Assembly (NCBI GenBank): GCA_009746045.1
Contig: RPFO01000080.1
Location: 770,420-834,419, forward strand
From: Mesostigma viride
Taxonomy: Eukaryota; Streptophyta; Mesostigmatophyceae; Mesostigmatales; Mesostigmataceae
Direction of reading: 5' to 3'
Length of the DNA: 64,000 nt
Part shown: positions 43,612-55,268 of the stretch, piece after piece
How the letters are laid out: every line of letters begins with the position of its first letter
Numbering within the stretch: the first letter of the stretch is position 1
Program-made: the position numbers and the translations under genes
Notes under the pieces: model-generated
Database searches by the model: none
What the model saw: only the letters and a program-made list of their open reading frames with translations
Told to the model about the DNA's origin: nothing

Positions 43612-44795
43612 TGATTATCATCGTAGTACATCATATGTATTACAGTACATTTCACGAAGTACATTTCATGGAGGCAGAGGGAAAGTTCCTGTTCATGGTG
43701 AGTCGGGGTTAGCAATCACGGCAATGTCGATACATGTACTTGCAGTATATACAAATGCCATAATGTCCTTAGATGCAGCATGAATGTCTATTGTTCGGAT
43801 TTCTTTTATCACGATGCTTAGGATGCCTTCCAACAGAAATCTGCTGCGCTACAGGTCGGGAATACCTGAACTTGATATGCGTGGCCAGTGGCCATGGCAG
43901 CCGGGGTCGGTAAGAATTAACTTCGATAGCCATGAATAATGCGGAAAGTGAACGTTGTCCACCCGCTGCACAGGGAAAATGGCTGCACAGGAACGGCCTG
44001 ACGTGATACTGTCGCAAAGCAGTTCTCATAAGCCGACAATTACACATTCGACTTATGATCGATAATCGGCGCAGGCCTTCGACATTCAAGCGCGCATCGA
44101 AACGTCGTGAGGATTTCGGACATTTAGATGAAGTTGGATTGTTTTCGGCCCTCGTATTTGCCATGATCTTGGCCATCCAATCTTTTTGCTTCGTGCACAG
44201 TTTGCGTTTGCAGTTAAGCGTAGGTACATGACAAGCTTGCGTTTGCGTTTGCGTTTGCGTTTGCCTTTGCCTTTGCCTTTGCGTATACATTTGCATGTGC
44301 GCTTGCGTTGCCGTTTGCTTATGCGTCCCAATGTATGTCTGGCTTTGGGCAATTCTATTTCCTTGTCGTTGGGATATGAGTGGGTGCTGGCGGTGGTGTT
44401 ACTGTCGGCAGGTAGAGTGGCAGTGGCTTCAACTTCTGTTGCTTTTTCATTGCATTTGCATTTTCATTGGGTCTCTGTAGTTAACAACTGCTTTAAATAT
44501 CTTTGTTAATAGCCGGCTTCAGCTGTAATTTCGATTGCATGTTGCTTTTGAATTGCATTCGCACTGGGCACATGCAGTGGGCATTAGGCATTGGTAGTGC
44601 AATTACACATGCAGTCACACTTGCAATTGCAATGAAGTTGAAATTGAAGCTGCAGCTAAAATTTGCTACGTGCCTACTGGTACAGTCGCATGTGCAGTCA
44701 ACTTTGTGCTTGTTTATTATTATTATTTCTTCTTCTTATAATTTCTTCTTATTATTATTATAATTTCTTCTTGCTTTTCGTAATGTGTGGTGGTT
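43612..44795. other. TE-C internal non-coding region
   Basis: Includes a GCGTTT/GCCTTT hexamer run (about 44236-44285) and an AT-rich TTATTATTATT/TTCTTCTT stretch (44715-44775). The 175-codon minus frame at 43769-44296 has no recognisable domain. Confidence 0.5.
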
Positions 44796-44802
44796 AGAAT
44801 GG

Positions 44803-44966
44803 TGATGGCAGGGGCAGGAGCAGGGGCAGGGGCAGGGGCAGGGGCAGGGGCAGGGGCAGGGGCAGGGGCAGGGGCAGGGGCAGGGGCAGGGGCAGGGGCA
44901 GGGGCAGGGGCAGGGGCAGGGGCAGGGGCAGGGGCAGGGGTAGGGGCAGGGGCAGGGGCAGGGGCA
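44803..44966. repeat. (GGGGCA)n hexamer array
   Basis: About 27 near-perfect copies, one GGGGTA variant near 44937. Encodes GAGAGA/APAPAP in chance frames. Confidence 0.97.
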
Positions 44967-45235
44967 ATCATGAGTTGCTTTCGGCCTGGCATGTGCACCA
45001 GAACTGGCATATGTGCTCGCAATGCAGCTTGCTACTCTTGTTCCTTTTGTTTGCCTTTTCTTTTGTTTGGGAACTGTTCGTGCAGGGGGGTGGGATGAGG
45101 CCGCGAGTCTCTGGGCAGGGGCATTGACGTGGGTAGGTGTGTGTCTGGGCTAAGTCTGCAATTGTCGCTGCTGTGCTGTACTTCTGGCTGTGGCTTACGG
45201 TGCATTTGTGGCTTGGAGTAGGGGTGAGGCTAGGG

Positions 45236-46118
45236 TGGGCGCAGGCGCGGGCGTGGGCGTGGGCGTGGGCGTGAGCGTGGGCATGGGCGCGGGCGTGGGC
45301 GTGGGCGTGGGCGTGGGCGTGGGCGTGGGCGTGGGTGTGGGCGTGGGCGTGGGCGTGGGCGTGGGCGTGGGCGTGGGCGTTGGCATGGGCGTGGGCGTGG
45401 GCGTGGGCGTGGGCGTGGGCGTGGGCGTGGGCGTGGGCGTGGGCGTGGGCGTGGGCGTGGGCGTGGGCGTGGGCGTGGGCGTGGGCGTGGGCGTGGGCGT
45501 GGGCGTGGGCGTGGGCGTGGGCGTGGGCGTGGGCGTGGGCGTGGGCGTGGGCGTGGGCGTGGGCGTGGGCGTGGGCGTGGGCGTGGGCGTGGGCGTGGGC
45601 GTGGGCGTGGGCGTGGGCGTGGGCGTGGGCGTGGGCGTGGGCGTGGGCGTGGGCGTGGGCGTGGGCGTGGGCGTGGGCGTGGGCGTGGGCGTGGGCGTGG
45701 GCGTGGGCGTGGGCGTGGGCGTGGGCGTGGGCGTGGGCGTGGGCGTGGGCGTGGGCGTGGGCGTGGGCGTGGGCGTGGGCGTGGGCGTGGGCGTGGGCGT
45801 GGGCGTGGGCGTGGGCGTGGGCTGGGCGTGGGCGTGGGCGTGGGCGTGGGCGTGGGCGTGGGCGTGGGCGTGGGCGTGGGCGTGGCGTGGCGTGGGCGTG
45901 GGCGTGGGGTGGGCGTGGGTGGGCGTGGGCGTGGGCGTGGCGTGGGCGTGGGCGTGGGCGTGGGCGTGGGCGTGGGCGTGGGCGTGGGCGTGGGCGTGGG
46001 CGTGGGCGTGGGCGTGGGCGTGGGCGTGGGCGTGGGCGTGGGCGTGGGCGTGGGCGTGGGCGTGGGTGGGCGTGGGCGTGGGCGTGGGCGTGGGCGTGAG
46101 CGTGGGCGTGGGCGTTGG
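45236..46118. repeat. (GTGGGC)n hexamer array 1
   Basis: About 880 bp, perfect over long runs, with phase slips near 45822-45935. Frames through it ([12 protein letters not shown]) are not genes. Confidence 0.98.
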
Positions 46119-46222
46119 CGTGGGTAGGTGTGTGTCTCAGCTACGTCTGCTATTGTTGCAGCTGCGCTCTACTTCTGGCTGTGGCTTTGGGTATAATTGT
46201 GGCTTGGAGTAGGGGTGAGGCT

Positions 46223-46556
46223 AGGGTGGGCGTGGGCGTGGGCGTGGGCGTGGGCGTGGGCGTGGGCGTGGGCGTGGGCGTGGGCGTGGGCGTGGGCGTG
46301 GGCGTGGGCGTGGGCGTGGGCGTGGGCGTGGGCGTGGGCGTGGGCATGGGCGTGGGCGTGGGCGTGGGCGTGGGCGTGGGCGTGGGTGAGAATGGGCGGG
46401 TGCGGGGGCAGGGGCATGGGCATGGGCGGGGGCGGGGGGGGGCGGGGGCGGGGGCGGGGCGGGGGCGGGGGCGGGGGCGGGGGCGGGGCGGGGGCGGGGG
46501 CGGGGCGGGGGCGGGGGCGGGGGCGGGGGCGGGGGCGGGGGCGGGGGCGGGGGCAT
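46223..46556. repeat. (GTGGGC)n array 2 grading into (GGGGGC)n
   Basis: Preceded by the same 45-bp lead-in as array 1 (GTGGCTTGGAGTAGGGGTGA...GGGTGGGC at about 45210 and 46200), so lead-in plus array were duplicated in tandem. 46390-46556 is GGGGGC/GGGGC-rich. Confidence 0.95.
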
Positions 46557-47319
46557 GGGCGTGTGCATGGGCGTTGGGGGGTCAGGGGGGCTGGGGTTGG
46601 GTTTGGGTGGGTGGGTCATTGGTGCAATGTTTGGAGTTGGGGCTTGTGTGTGTGTGTGGGGGGGGGGCATGGGGATTGCCATGCGCGTGCACGTGGGCGT
46701 CCGCGTGATCCTCTGTTCGTGTACATGTTCATGCATGTGCCATGACGGCACAATGCATGTCAGATTCGTGACTTTATCGTGTGTTCCCTAGTTGCAAGTA
46801 TTACTGCTAAAATTCATTGCAGCATTCCATTCCTTGCATAATGCTTGATTGCTTGCATCAGTTCATTCTATACTTCGATCATGACCTGAAGTGCTTAAGT
46901 ATTACCAGACTCTCGTGCAGTGTCAGAATGTCCAATTTTTAGCACACATGCATGTTTGCACACCAAAGCCCTCATTCCCATGTTGATAAGGCTAAGTAAA
47001 ACATTTTTTTTTTGTGCGGTGATCCACGAAATGCAGCTGTGAATGGCTCTAGGAGGTCACCAATGGTGGCCAGACCTGTTATTGAGCATTGGGAGACGTT
47101 ACTGGGGCATCAATCACAGTTACATTTAGTTCAGATGTAGTTCAATTTAGTACATTATAGTATAAATGTAGTAGAAAATAGTACAACCTAGTATATTGTA
47201 GCATATACTAGTTCAACTACCTCCAGATGAGATCCAGGGGCTATGGGGACACTTTTTATGCAAAACTGAACTTGAAACAAGCAAAAAACAAGAAACTTGG
47301 AAAAACTCAAAATGTACTT
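46557..47319. other. TE-C right-end non-coding region
   Basis: Low-complexity G/T-rich DNA to about 46690, then AT-rich sequence with TAGTA/TAGTTCAA repeats (47125-47215). No 172-bp units at this end, so the subterminal regions are asymmetric. Confidence 0.5.
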
Positions 47320-47354
47320 GTGCTGGAGTACATTCTTAACGGCTGGCAGGGCTG

Positions 47355-48408
47355 GCAGAAATAACATTCCACCTGACTGATGTCCCGTGAGGTCCCACTG
47401 CTGGGCCCAGCCTTGGGAGGACCACCCACCCTCTTGAAGTCAAACTGGGACTGTGGATGTCCCGACTTCGGCGGGGTCCCCCGTCCGGCCCTTCTGTCAC
47501 GCCCCCTCCTGGACCTTCCTCGACCCCTTGAAGAGGTCTCAGGCCCTCTCGAGGGCGCTGGGCCCCCGTGGCCCGATCCCCTCATGGACTTAACCGTAGG
47601 TTCAGCGGCCTCCTCGTCACCTTGACGAGGGCGCTTACCACCCACGTACTTGCCGCTGAAACACTCATACAACTGGTCCGTCATGGCTGCCCAGCCATGG
47701 ACCTGTCGCATGTGGATGGTCACATTATCCATGGTGACCGGATCCAACTGCAGCGACTTGAGAAAGTCGCCCATGGCCATCCGATCTGCGACGAAGAATC
47801 CCTTGGCCATGGCGTCCTCCCTCAGCTTGACGAAGTCTTCAAAGGCGTGGACCACTAGCTGCCCCTTGATGGGCTTGTAGTCCAGGTATTCTTGCTTCAG
47901 GTGGGACCCATCTATGGTCCTCTTGTCACTCAGGAACACACTGAGTCGCGTCATAAACGCTGCCCAGGTGTCCCCCGCCGCGTGTCGCTCCCGAACAAAC
48001 TTGAACAGCCGCCTCGCCGACTGCCTTATGTAGGCACTAGACGCCAGGATGCGAAGCTTGTCACCGGTATATATCTCCGTGTACAAGTTCACTGATGTCC
48101 TCTAACATCCTCTCAGCGTCCCGGGGCTGCCAATTGTCCTTGATGGACTGAAACTGGCCTAGCACCGCGTACCCCTCAGCCACGGTCGGTCTCTTAGGCG
48201 CCGCTTGATCTGCGGCTGGCGCGTTCTGACCGCCCTGCGATCCTTGACTCTGATCATCTGGCACCGCAGCCTGGTCTCCCAGCGCCTGGCCGTCCCCGCG
48301 TCCATCGCGTCTACCGCGTCCATCGCGTCCATCTCGTCCATCCATCCCAGCGCCGCGCCCCGCAAAGCCCATAAGGCGCGCGTGTTGGTCAATAGCTTCC
48401 TCATCCAT
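47355..48408 (-). pseudogene. Retrotransposon A Gag
   Basis: Start ATG at 48408 (MDEEAIDQHARLMGFAG), then a Gly/Asp/Arg-rich linker and AEGYAVLGQFQSIKDNWQP. A one-base frame change near 48075 leads into YTGDKLRILASSAYIRQSAR, RLFKFVRERHAAGDTW, FEDFVKLREDAMAKGFF and MTDQLYECFSG, a helical Gag core. An Arg/Gly/Ser-rich tail and ECYFC, the first half of the CCHC knuckle, follow. TE-C copy 2 splits the knuckle here. Confidence 0.75.
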
Positions 48409-48510
48409 GATGGCCTCTGTTCAGATCTGCTACAGCCAGCCAAGTGGCCAAGCAGCAATTAAAGCAATATAAGCTACTGAACAAGAAAGGAAAGTGCCAA
48501 GTGTTACCAC

Positions 48511-49425
48511 TCAGGCAAGACCACCACGGTTGGCCCCAGGCGCGTCCTGGTTCTCCTTGTCGCTGTCGCTGTCGCTCACCACAATAAGCTCTGGCACCCT
48601 GCTACCCGCTGCGCCGTCGTCGACCCGCTGTCGGCCCGCTATGACAGAATCGTCACCGTTGGTATAGTAGACAGGTGACAACCCGTCGTTGGCACCCCGC
48701 GGATTGTATCTTGGCACCTCGTGGTCGCCAAGTGCCTCGTCGCCTAGCCCAGCGACGCCCCCTGCTCCCACCTCAAGGTCACTATCGTAACCAAGAGGGG
48801 CAAACTCTTCCCAACGCGTCACACGATCGCGAAGGGGTTGGGGCAGTTCCTGAAAAGGAACCCTTGCTCGCTCCGGAAACCTGCCGACTCTTGCCGCGCG
48901 TTGTCCTCCGGTGATGGCTTCCGCTGTCGCCCCGACCTCTGCAAGCCGCCTGTAATGCTCCGCTCCGCGTCGTTCACGCCTAACTGGTCCCGCTGCAACA
49001 CCCTCGTCGCCGATTACGCCTGCGAAAGTACGTGGTACACCCGCAACCGCTGCTACCGGCACGAACTCGTGTCGCACTGCGCCAGCTGCCTCCGCAGCCT
49101 CTCCTCGCCTCGCCGCCAACTCCGTCCGCACCCGCTCAGCTACTGCTGTAATCACCGTCTGGATGCCGACCAAACCGTGAAGCTCTTGCTCGAGGTCGTC
49201 GATGCTCCGGTGCTCCGGAATGACGATGGTTTGGACGTGCCGCAGAATTCGCTCCCAATCTTCGACCTGGTCGTCGACGAATTGCACGAAGCTGCGATTA
49301 ACAGGTGGACGATCTGCAAGCAATAAAGATAGATCTCGCACGACACGACGCAATTCAGGCGAAATCGAACCCCCAGCAGACTGCCGAAACCGGAAATCCT
49401 GCTGCCGTTGTTCTTCCTGCACCAT
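48511..49425 (-). CDS. Retrotransposon A extra ORF between 5' LTR and Gag, with SIM-like tail
   Basis: 304 intact codons from ATG at 49425 to 48511, starting 94 nt inside the 5' LTR and ending about 100 nt before Gag. The N-terminal third looks helical (ELRRVVRDLSLLLADRP, VQFVDDQVEDWERILRHVQ, SIDDLEQELHGL), the middle is Ala/Arg/Val-rich, and the end is acidic. The C-terminus VPELIVVSDSDSDKENQ fits a SUMO-interacting motif: a hydrophobic IVV core followed by Ser/Asp residues. No homology recognised. It is the only large frame of A without an indel, so it may be under constraint or simply young. Confidence 0.6.
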   Translation of the reverse strand: MVQEEQRQQDFRFRQSAGGSISPELRRVVRDLSLLLADRPPVNRSFVQFVDDQVEDWERILRHVQTIVIPEHRSIDDLEQELHGLVGIQTVITAVAERVRTELAARRGEAAEAAGAVRHEFVPVAAVAGVPRTFAGVIGDEGVAAGPVRRERRGAEHYRRLAEVGATAEAITGGQRAARVGRFPERARVPFQELPQPLRDRVTRWEEFAPLGYDSDLEVGAGGVAGLGDEALGDHEVPRYNPRGANDGLSPVYYTNGDDSVIAGRQRVDDGAAGSRVPELIVVSDSDSDKENQDAPGANRGGLA

Positions 49426-49518
49426 TCACCACCGGACGAGCTCCTCGCGTCGTCACCGCTGCACACCGCAACCAGCAACGACCCTCCTGGCCGCTCCGCT
49501 GAGACTGGTTGTAATTTG

Positions 49519-50220
49519 AGTTAACGTTCCTAGCAAACGCAATGTGAAGGATATGGTTGCAATGCAGCAATGTGTGAATATGGTTGGAAACGGAGCTTTG
49601 TTAAAATTGGATAATGTTACAGCGCTCACAAACTTGAGGCTTGTACACGCGTTTGCCAAGTCAAGGCAACACACGTGAGGCGGGCTCGCAAGAGATGCCC
49701 AATTGGCACTGGCCTATTGTTTATATACTTGTGCACTGTGCATGCTTGCTAGTCCTGAGCAGCCTAGGAGGCCTGCTCAGTAATAACACCCCCGGTACAG
49801 TATTCACTACCTGTACAGCGCCCAGTTCCTATACAGTAGGTCTGCCATACAGGCACAGTGACCACAGAGTACAGTCACCACAGTGATTATTGCATCTGCA
49901 CCTAGAAGTCCAGGACTAGGCCTGCGGTACCACCAGACCACAGGTTAAGGTTCCTATTTCCTGCGTACGACGTATTAACCCAATACCGTCGTAGGTTCAG
50001 CACCTAATTCCTGTCAGCCCAGGAATTACTGTCGACCCCATATGTCGTCGGCAAATATTCACGTCCGACTTAGAAGAACAGCCGGCTCGCGCTCGCGCGC
50101 GACCGGGAAGTCGGAACGCCATAACTTTCTTGATACTTGTCGGAATGAACTCGTTCCGGTGCCGCTGGAATCGCAGAGAAATGCCGAATCAGGATCACGC
50201 CAATGCGCTTGGCGTTAACT
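49519..50220 (-). repeat. Retrotransposon A 5' LTR
   Basis: 702 bp, AGTTAAC...GTTAACT ends. No TGG-type primer site abuts it on the inner (minus-strand) side, where the sequence reads CAAATTACAACCAGTCTC. Confidence 0.93.
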
Positions 50221-50225
50221 CTGGC

Positions 50226-51330
50226 CCCCTCTCCCCCTCCCCCACCACCCCAGGTTCGCCCTGTGGGCTGGGGCCCCCTCCCCACCCAGGGGGGGGTGCC
50301 AGGACCCCAGGAGGCCCTGGGGGGAGGTCCAGAGGTGCCCAGGGCACCCACCAACCCACCTGCTGAGCCCCCCCACGTCAAGGGGATATTCAAGAACAGC
50401 TGGCCATCCTTCAGGCCCAGCTGGCCTCTCTTCAGGACCAACAATTGTCAGCCAACCAGCTGCAAACAATGGATGGCCTTAGGGCCCTGATGTCAAGGTA
50501 CGAGCGTGGCACCATAAACCTGGACCCCGCTCGACTCCAGCACGCCACCGATGTCTTCCTGAGGGCAAACCCCCCTCAAACAGGTGTGTATAACCCCCAC
50601 AAAAAGGAATCAAAAATAAATATTGCTGGTTTATCTGAGGGACAACATACCATTGAACAAGCCAAACAGTTTGTCTTTGCTCTGGAGTATGGGATGGAAG
50701 GCCTAAACCTTAGGCGTCAGTTTAAGGCTCTCAGGGCCTCATCCTGGCACCTTTCACCAATCATCTCCTGCAATTAGAGCACTGATTCAAACCTATCAGG
50801 AACGCACCCTCACACATGAGGCAGCCATTGAGCAGTGGCCTACCTTAATCACTGATCTGAAACAGCTAGTGCTTACCAACAACCACATGGAAGCAGTAGA
50901 ACGTTTCAACTGGCTGGCTGCCTATAAGGTTAACAAAAATAACCTCTCTGGGGATGCAAAAACATACAGGGTAATGATAGAGAAAGGCCTTGAGCTCCTA
51001 AAGCTCCAACCAAGGTATTTCATCCACACCTGGTTAACAAAAGCTGGTTTGCAACCCTCTGTGTTGGCTACCCTGCTCACAGGCCTCAAGGCACTCTGGG
51101 ATAACTTCAGTCAGGGCTGCCATGCTCTACATCGAGGAAGCGGTGGACCCCCTGGGAACTGGAAACCCCCAGGCCCAGGACCCCAAGGTCCAGGGCACCC
51201 AAGGCCACAAGCGCAAGGGGGGGGCCAGCCAGGGGGGGGCACCAAAGACCCACAAGTCCTCCCACCAATGGGGCAGTGGCTCTCAGGGGCGTGGCAACAC
51301 GTGGCACCGTGTGCCCCTGCATGGCAACCC
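50226..51330 (+). pseudogene. Retroelement B Gag, central part
   Basis: Continues the Pro/Gly-rich segment cut by hAT and A. It then reads MSANQLQTMDGLRALMSRYE, LDPARLQHATDVFLRANPP and QAKQFVFALEYGMEGLNLRR. After a frame change come HMEAVERFNWLAAYKVNKNN, DAKTYRVMIEKGLELLKLQP and LATLLTGLKALWDNF, helical Gag-like text. The last non-repeat part before the CAA block (GHKRKGGASQGG, SGSQGRGNTW) is basic. Frames 50445, 50869 and 51122 are probably one original frame broken by indels. Confidence 0.55.
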
Positions 51331-51336
51331 CAACCC

Positions 51337-53960
<2,624 letters not shown>

Positions 53961-53962
53961 TC

Positions 53963-54772
53963 CAGCCTGGAAACCCTGGCATATGGTGCCTGAGGTGCTT
54001 CCAATGGGGGCACGACCGGAACCACTGCCCCCACAACGACTCTCTGGACACCGGATTGGATCTCTGCCCGGGTTGCTGGCACGCACGTCATCCCCTGGGG
54101 CCACCAGGCAGCCGTTGCAACAGGCCTCGCTACCCAAACAAATGTGAGTTCTCTCACCTTGCCTACTCTGAGGATGATGATCTCATTACCATTGGGGATG
54201 GCAGCCAGGGCATAATTGATTTTGAGGCAGCAACCTTACTGTCCTCCCAACACCCTGTACTGGAACCTTACATAAAAGCACTAACCCCTACTGTTGATAA
54301 CTCCATAGATATCAAGGAGCTTGCTCATCAGCTGCACCGAGCCATGGGTCATGAAACAGTGGCTGAGGAACTGGCCAGACGGCTGGGGGGTAGTAGCATG
54401 GGAAAACCACTCAGGACTGCAGTAAAACTGGCTAGACAACACTGTCAAGAATGTCAGTTTAACAGCCCCAAACCTCAAAAATGGCATACTGCAACTCCTT
54501 CCACCACTAGAGGCATGATAGTGGGGGATGTGATGCACATCAACAAAGATGTCCAACCCTACTTGATCCTAAAAGATTCATGGTCCAGGTTCACAGTAAT
54601 GGTACCCCTACCTGGCATGTCTGCAGGGCAGCTACGTGTTGCACTCATGATTGCTTTACCCAGATTCTACCCAGTTGACAGAATTTTGCTTGATCAACAA
54701 TTTTCTTGTCTGACTGACCTGGAAGGGTGTGAAGCAATAGAGATTGCTGGGCTGGAATTCTTAAGGCATTAG
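53963..54772 (+). pseudogene. Retroelement B CCHC knuckle and N-terminal integrase
   Basis: Directly after the CAA block: WCLRCFQWGHDRNHC, a CX2CX4HX4C knuckle. A second Cys-rich piece follows (DLCPGCWHARHPLGPPGSRC), then an acidic linker, an integrase zinc finger (LAHQLHRAMGHETVAEELAR ... RQHCQECQF) and a catalytic core start (VGDVMHINKDVQPYLILKDS; second Asp in DRILLDQQFS). The frame stops at 54772 before the expected Glu block. No protease motif lies between knuckle and integrase, matching element A. RT and RNase H are absent, so B is truncated here. Confidence 0.8.
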
Positions 54773-55263
54773 GCGTGGGGTGCTCCACCTTGCCTGCTGG
54801 CTGTCTTCCCACAGCAAAGTCATTCCTATGGTATCCACCTTCCGACTCCCACGGTTGTCCGATCTACCGGGACCTTACACATAACCAGGTCCAGGTTGGC
54901 CTAAGGCCTACCCCAGGTCAAGATATTTCACGGTCGCCTCAAGCAACATAATCCCGTGCCCTCATCACATGTCAGAGGCACCACTGGAAACTGGAACAGA
55001 TCTCAGGGCAATGCCCTGGGTACGTAACTGGAAACTCTGGATCTTTGGACTGGAACTGCAGGAACAGGAACCCCCATAATCCTTCCTGGAATCTCCCCCA
55101 CTTCCCACAAATCCATCCATTTCCCTCTCATGCACCGCTGCCCTCCCTGGCGTCCGCGCGGGTGCAGGGCTGCGGCAGCACATAAAATTCCGCCATGTCC
55201 ATCTTTACCCTCGCCTCCTCAGTTCTTCCGGGCGTAGCCGTTTGCCCCGGCCGGAATCCCGAG
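54773..55263. other. No supported gene
   Basis: Sequence between the end of retroelement B and element D. Short frames only. Confidence 0.4.
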
Positions 55264-55268
55264 AAGGT

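Larger units (their letters stand above)
38866..47351 (-). mobile_element. TE-C copy 2: complete 8.5-kb TIR transposon inserted in the Gag knuckle of A
   Basis: Both ends read CCCT(A/G)CCAGCC(A/G)TTAAG inward, then AATGTACTCCAGCAC, about 32 bp of TIR. The flanks carry CTG duplicated (38863-38865, 47352-47354). Removing the element and one CTG restores an open CCHC zinc knuckle in A, which fixes both ends. Contents from 38866: 172-bp repeats, the long protein gene (minus), a small Cys-motif ORF (minus), a 600-bp foldback and hexamer arrays. The 3-bp duplication and subterminal repeats suggest an EnSpm/CACTA relative, but the ends are CCCT rather than CACT and no transposase core was recognised. 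Confidence 0.88.
33678..50220 (-). mobile_element. Retrotransposon A: divergent copia-like element with Gag-INT-PR-RT-RH order
   Basis: Transcribed on the minus strand. LTRs are 49519-50220 (5') and 33678-34375 (3'), with target duplication CTGGC at 33673-33677 and 50221-50225. The first 3 bp of that target are the last 3 bp of the hAT TIR, so A landed across the hAT edge. Without the inserted TE-C it is about 8.06 kb. Coding order is extra ORF, Gag, CCHC, integrase, aspartic protease-like, RT, RNase H. All large frames are broken by indels. Confidence 0.92.

Noticed and set aside
45190-46745. [12 protein letters not shown] proteins of up to 340 residues
   Set aside because: Pure translation of the GTGGGC hexamer array; no unique sequence beyond the array edges.
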